NCBI RefSeq assembly: GCF_964204865.1
Contig: NC_135259.1
Coordinates: forward strand, 868,001 to 932,000
Direction of reading: 5' to 3'
Origin: Styela clava
Taxonomy: Eukaryota > Chordata > Ascidiacea > Stolidobranchia > Styelidae
Length of the DNA: 64,000 nucleotides
The notes below the pieces were generated by a model. That model was given only the letters and a program-made list of their open reading frames with translations, searched no databases and had not been told where the DNA came from. The translations under genes and the position numbers were made by a program. Positions 58,640 to 64,000 of this stretch are shown in pieces (positions within the stretch are counted from its first letter, which is position 1; each line of letters starts with the position of its first letter).

Positions 58640-59484
58640 TAGGGTGGTCCAAGGTTGCGAGGTTGGCATGACGCAATAACTTTTGGCGATGTTTCGCGGG
58701 CCGCAGTAGGAGAAAACCCAAAAGTGATAAAACATCGGGAGTTTACCCATTTGCTTCTTGAGAAATATCGTGATATTTTTGGCGTTTTTCTTCATGTTTG
58801 ATTTTGTAATGTCCGATAAAATTATATTTTTTCGTGGTAGAAATTACTTGGAAACACACCAGACCCCGTCATTGAACGTTGTTGGAGAAAGGTAAATACG
58901 TTTCCTATTTCTTGTTCATTTATTCTACACTTATTGTATGATAAATTCATATATTTGACTAATTTCATTACTTTTAGGGTGATTAGGTCTAGTGGTATCG
59001 TCAAATAACAACCAAAATATCTGTTTAAGATGAGACTCCGGACCCAGCTAAAAAAAACTGGATTGCGCGGCGCTAAGTCAGGTCTGCGTTTCGTCATTGC
59101 TGTAACATGATCACGTCTCTAAAATTGAGAAGTTACTTAAGGCGAGCTTCATGTACGAAGTTTGGATGGAAGCGCGATTCATCTCAACAACTTGGTCATG
59201 TCTGCACAAGACAATTTATTCTCCTCGTACCGACCACGGGAAGTCATCTCCATCCTGGTAGAGTCTTGACGTTTATAGATACAACATTGAAATTCCGTGA
59301 TTTTATCAAATATCAATCCCGACATCGGGATTAGGAAAAAGGCCAATCACAGTTGGAATAGTTCAGAAATAACTCAGAAATATTCTGCCAATAAATACAC
59401 TTATCTAACAATGGTTTAGTACACGCTAAAATTGTTCTACGGGCGCAAGGAATGTGTTCTAGGGCCGCGGTTCGGACCACCCTG
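58640..59484. mobile_element. hAT-3 MITE in unit D
   Basis: Same as 21009-21853, including the atctacct (58632-58639) left duplication shared only with unit B. Confidence 0.9.
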
Positions 59485-61110
59485 ATCTACCCTATAAAGC
59501 TCGGTACAAGCAGTACTTAATCATATTCATGTAACCACTATCCTGAAATCCCTACTAACATGCATTCTTAAATCATCATAGGTTGTTACTGTTCCATCCG
59601 AATGTTGGCCAGGGTAAATATTGATATTTTTACGTAAACTGCGAAGGCGCGTCTGACGCACTACACAATGGTATGATTTGAGTTTGTTGATTAATTAGTA
59701 TAATTGGTAAATTGGAAGCGCAATAGTTGAATATCTTGTCTCAGTCTATCTCAGTATTCGGTGTGAATCAGTGTTTACAGGTTATGTATTGTTGGTAGTA
59801 CTCGTTATGTATCTGTTCGAAATACCAATTTGTAAATTTACAAATTCTTGTAAGAACTGAGGTTTTCAAGTGTAAGACAAATATAATTCAGGGCAGTATT
59901 ACAGTTAAACTAACATAGTAACCACTGCTTTATTATTTTTGTCATAAAACTTGAATTATATTTACATCAGAGCATATTTCGTTTGGTTGTGTTACTTGTA
60001 GAGCCAGGACATAACGTATGTATATACTAAATTAGGTTTTGTATGTGTTTAATCTTTATCGTGCTGATGGATTTGAAATATAGAGAGTTGTGTATATAGA
60101 GAATATATTGAGTTGTCTATCCGTATGAAATATTGAGTTTTCGTTTATTATTTTCAGCCGATGCCATGTTCCTGATTCTATTCCAAGTTCCACCGTGTTG
60201 ACTGTTTTTGTTTTGAACAAACTACACAGATTCTTAGTTGAATTTCATTGGGACATAGCACTTTAAGGCACAAATAATATGCTGGAACCCCTTGCTCTCT
60301 AATATCAAACACTAGTAACTGGTTCAGAAACAAATCGTTTAGTTCGTGACAGGACTTGTTTATTGGGGGCGCGTTGTCGAAGATCTCTAACCACTAATAA
60401 TTAGCTACGAATGTAAATTTTTCTTCTTCTCGGAAACATTTTTAAAATATTGCATTTGAAGAATATCCTAACGTGAAAACCAGAAGAATGAGCATGTGTT
60501 CAAGTATTCAAAATTAAATGAAACATTACTAATGTTTCTAGAGGAAGATCAAAAGCTTCCTTCATCATCCTTCCGAAAGTTACAAAACCATATACACTGA
60601 AAGCTAAACTCACATCTTTCATTAAACTTTTGATTTCTGGTTTTCTTCTCGCTAAAGGTATTTTAGTTTTGAGTCGATTTTCACGCTCCACATATTTAAG
60701 AAATATTTCCAAAAGAGCGTTCTTGGCCTGAATCGCTTGTTATCTGAATAAAAGAACACAATTCATAGGTTTTGTTGTAATCATCATGCAAAATTTATAT
60801 CTTAGCAGTTGAAGGTGGTTAAAGACGCTAAAAATGGCAAAATTATGACCGCATAAAGAATATATGTCTAAAAGAAAACGAAGTTGAATAAAAAACAGAT
60901 AAGTTTAGGGCTGCCCAACCCGCGGGCCGCGTTCATAAGCAATGAGTCCATGAGCAAACATTTTTTAAGGTTTAAATTTTAGTACCGTATTTTATATAGG
61001 GCTAAACTATGTTTCGTATTATGGCGTGACATCCAAATGTCGTTTCTTTCAATCACGCGTATAGTAAGTCTTGCGCTCTGTTGAATATCGATGTCAGTTT
61101 TTTTTTCAAT

Positions 61111-62342
61111 TTATTGCAGAACTGCACATTCTGTTTGACAAATTCGAAAACTACTGTGCGATGAAAGAACGGAGCAGAGAATTATACGCACATGGCTGTT
61201 TCCAAGAAGAATCATTATTTGAACAGTTAAAAATTGCAGAATTAATATAATCTTCCAAAAATCGAATATATGAAGCATGGCTTTTATATTGACGTTTATA
61301 GCTGTCGGTCTTTTCTGCAATTGAAAGAGCACCTTGACGCGATTATTTAATAAATCGTTGTTTGTTTTAAGTTGTTTTGTAAGACTTTGGAATCTTATTC
61401 GAGCTGCGTGTTCGTTTAGTGACTTTTCGCAATTTCCATTCATCTCCATAAAACCAAATTCATCAGGACGGTAAAATAATTTAATTTTACTGTTCGTGGA
61501 AAATATTCTCGTCTATTATTAAACGACTCGCTACACGGTAAATTAAACGACGTGACTATAATGGTCACATAAACCACAATGCATGAAATTTGAAATTGTC
61601 TTATTGTCAATACTTGTACGCAAATTTCCGATCAAGTCCAACCATGAGGAATTTCAATTCGTATTGGTTCATGTTGCGATGGGTGCGCTATGGGATTTTA
61701 TGCCGCGATTAAAATCATAGCTTGATTCGCTTCAATATCGGCCAACGGAATATCCTGCAAGTGAGGCGAGGCATAAATTGATCTCTTTTAAACATTCTAG
61801 CTGAATGTTGTATGCGTGACTCCATCGCAAACACGTTGTTTAATGCCAATATTCTTCATAACCAGATTCCACCTACAATTTTACTAACTCTGCTATTTGT
61901 GAAACGCCTTTGTTACATAAAGTGTCAATGGTATCACAGGTACGATTTATTTTTATTAGACCAAGTCTTCGTTTCGATTGATGATGTATATATAATTGAG
62001 ATTTGAATAGCAAAGTCTAGCACAGCGATAAAGTATTCAGAAAAGCCCACAGACCTTTTACTACAACTGGCAAAGGCTGAAATTGGACACCACGTCTGAA
62101 ACATTTGCATTGACAACGCTGTTTTACGAGTAGAGACATTGCGATGGTTGTTAGCATTTGATCTTCTTGTAAAGATCCTCAGGCCATGGATCACTGAATA
62201 ATGCTTACCCGAACAAGCGCGACACATGTTATAAAATTTACACCAAAAGGCAAACTGTCCAAGTTCGAGACAATTGAAACATAAATTTAATTCTAGTGAA
62301 AATCTTCTTTTTACGTCATTGGACATGTACATTTAAAGAATG
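61111..62342 (-). pseudogene. BEL-C gag/protease relic, unit D
   Basis: The copy of 23480-24711. Zinc-knuckle frame 62332-61934 and linker frame 61449-61111 on the minus strand translate as in units A and B. Confidence 0.75.
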
Positions 62343-64000
62343 TAAACAATTGCAGAAGCAACTACGTTTTTGTGGATGCTTGAAAGTATGACTTAAAATC
62401 GGATATTTTGCGGCTACTGAATTCCTGAATCTTTGCCACATTTACTCATTGCAACTACATAATTACTTACCATCGTACCTAGGCCGTCGACATGTCGTTT
62501 GCTACTCCGTCAAGGACGCGAATAGCCGAAGCATATGTGAACCGTCGTCGTCAAGACAACTGTGTACATTATCAAAAAATTTACCAGACTAGTTTGGTTC
62601 CAGGTGAACAATCCACGCGTCAACTGCTTCTTGGATTGAACGGTTAAAGTTAATTTTGTAGAAAGCTCGAAAGGATGCAAAAGTCTTCAATTGATACAGT
62701 ATGACGTCGTTGCATTACTGTTGAATAACAGCAAATAGTTAAGCTATTTTATAAGTTGCAATATCTGCAGAAAACTGTAGGTATGTTTACAAAACATTGT
62801 AACACAAATACTCCATCAGTCAGTCAGTTAGAAGTTCATTTTTCATCAAAATGAACATATAATTAATGCAAACAAAACTAGGAAAAAAACACAAAAAAGG
62901 AATTTCATGGTGGAGGGTGACGCGAAAAAAACAATGCTGGTTATCGAGCAGCGATACCTGAGATAAAGGTCTAACTTTGATATAGGTAGAATAGAAAGAA
63001 GTCCATGAAATACAAATGTTTCAATCCAGCACCTTCGTCGACCCAATTAAACAGCCCTACAGAACCCATGAGGTTCGATCGAACCTATGTTAAGAAACAC
63101 TGCTAAAAAACTGAGAATGGTTAATAGATAATCTGAGCTACTCGCATCAGGCAAGGTAGTCATGGAAGCAATATAGCATAGAATCAACCAAGCACAGCGA
63201 TAGCTGTTCAGATGTTTTGAGCATGTGTTCAAATATTCAGTTATTCTAAATGAAATGAAATACTGTTACAAAATTTACAAAACAATCTAAGCAGAAAGCT
63301 AAACTTACATCACCTGTTAACCCTTTGATTTCTGCCAATCTCCTCTTCTCTGAAGATATTTGAGTTGATTTTTATTCTCCATTAATTTTCAAGTAATGTG
63401 GGTAAATGTGCGGACGTTGCCTGTATCGCTTTTTATCTGAATTAAAAGAACAAAATTTAAATGCTTTGTAACATCCATTATGGCGTCATAAAATAGAATG
63501 AGGATGCATTTTAAAACTAATAAAAGCCTAGCCCTGAATAATAAAAAAGTTGATTGTTGTAAACTGCTTGTCTGACTTTGGTCAGACAAAAGGTTACAGA
63601 AATACATTTGTGTAAGCGTGCAGCAGGACTCTCGAATTGCTCATTAAAAAAGAACTGGCGTTTAGTTGCTGTGCTATTGTCACTTTTCCCAACCTTGAAA
63701 TTGCAACATGCAGAAATAAATAATTTACATCCTGGAAATATTGTAATAGAACCGATTCGCACAAAACTGATAATAGCTGTAAACTCGAAATAGGCAGTGG
63801 TATATTTATAACTGTTGCCCACAACTTCAAGAACATACAACTTACATTTGACTAAAGCAACATAACGCTGGTTTACTCATTAATTTCCCTGTAACCAACG
63901 GTTGTGACTTTTCCGGTTTCAAATCGACACCACTGAGAAGTAACTAGGTAGAAGCAGATAGAAAGATGTAGAGTATGCACAAATATTGCATTTGCTAGAG

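Larger units (their letters stand above)
57092..64000. repeat. Duplicated unit D, running off the window end
   Basis: Collinear with unit B: from 58640 on, the offset to B is 37,631 without any net indel up to the window end. It shares B-type diagnostic bases. Unlike B it keeps the full left flank (BEL-B UTR next to hAT-1), so it shows what B lost. Poly-C of 12 lies at 57416-57427. Confidence 0.9.

Noticed and set aside
13581-64000. Spaced direct repeats as a CRISPR-like or satellite array
   Set aside because: The repeat period is kilobases, the repeats are whole TE-rich blocks, and the DNA is eukaryotic.
1-64000. tRNA or rRNA genes
   Set aside because: By eye I found no T-loop/A-box-B-box pairs in a cloverleaf context and no rRNA-like stretch. 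A tRNA scan could change this.

Overview
The window is AT-rich animal nuclear DNA made almost entirely of transposable elements. The BEL/Pao retrotransposon pol domains and the many hAT-type DNA transposons point to an invertebrate metazoan. I cannot name the species. I see no convincing host gene, tRNA, rRNA or CRISPR array.

Layout. 1-3531: a TIR element of unknown class, interrupted by a 2-kb hAT element, then an unclassified flank. 3532-10718: BEL/Pao copy 1 ('BEL-A') with 298-bp LTRs and a frame-broken gag-PR-RT-RH-IN. 10719-13580: relic of a second BEL family ('BEL-B') carrying a hAT element, which carries a second hAT, which carries a non-LTR retroposon tail. 13581-20390 and 20391-26440: two tandem ~6-kb units (A, B), each with a hAT MITE and a minus-strand relic of a third BEL family ('BEL-C'). 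26440-27219: another BEL-B relic. 27220-34480: an older, diverged and longer version of the 6-kb unit, with two further hAT insertions. 34537-35350: a 3' fragment of BEL-A, split by another hAT MITE. 35527-47730: a second copy of the 1-10718 block (TIR element, flank with a new hAT insertion, BEL-A copy 2 with a 799-bp tandem triplication in RT). 47731-64000: a second copy of the downstream array (units C and D), rearranged and carrying one more hAT element.

The window is therefore a ~37-kb segmental duplication on top of a ~6-kb tandem duplication. Diagnostic bases pair unit A with C and B with D, so the 6-kb duplication came first. Several hAT insertions occur in one duplicate and leave a clean empty site in the other, so they post-date the duplication. 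Both BEL-A copies share flanks, LTR differences and coding lesions, so copy 2 arose by segmental duplication and not by retrotransposition.

Nothing here looks like a functional multi-gene system. The interest lies in layered, orderable genome rearrangement and in at least nine distinct hAT-like families defined by 8-bp target duplications. Recent near-identical copies could partly be assembly artefacts.
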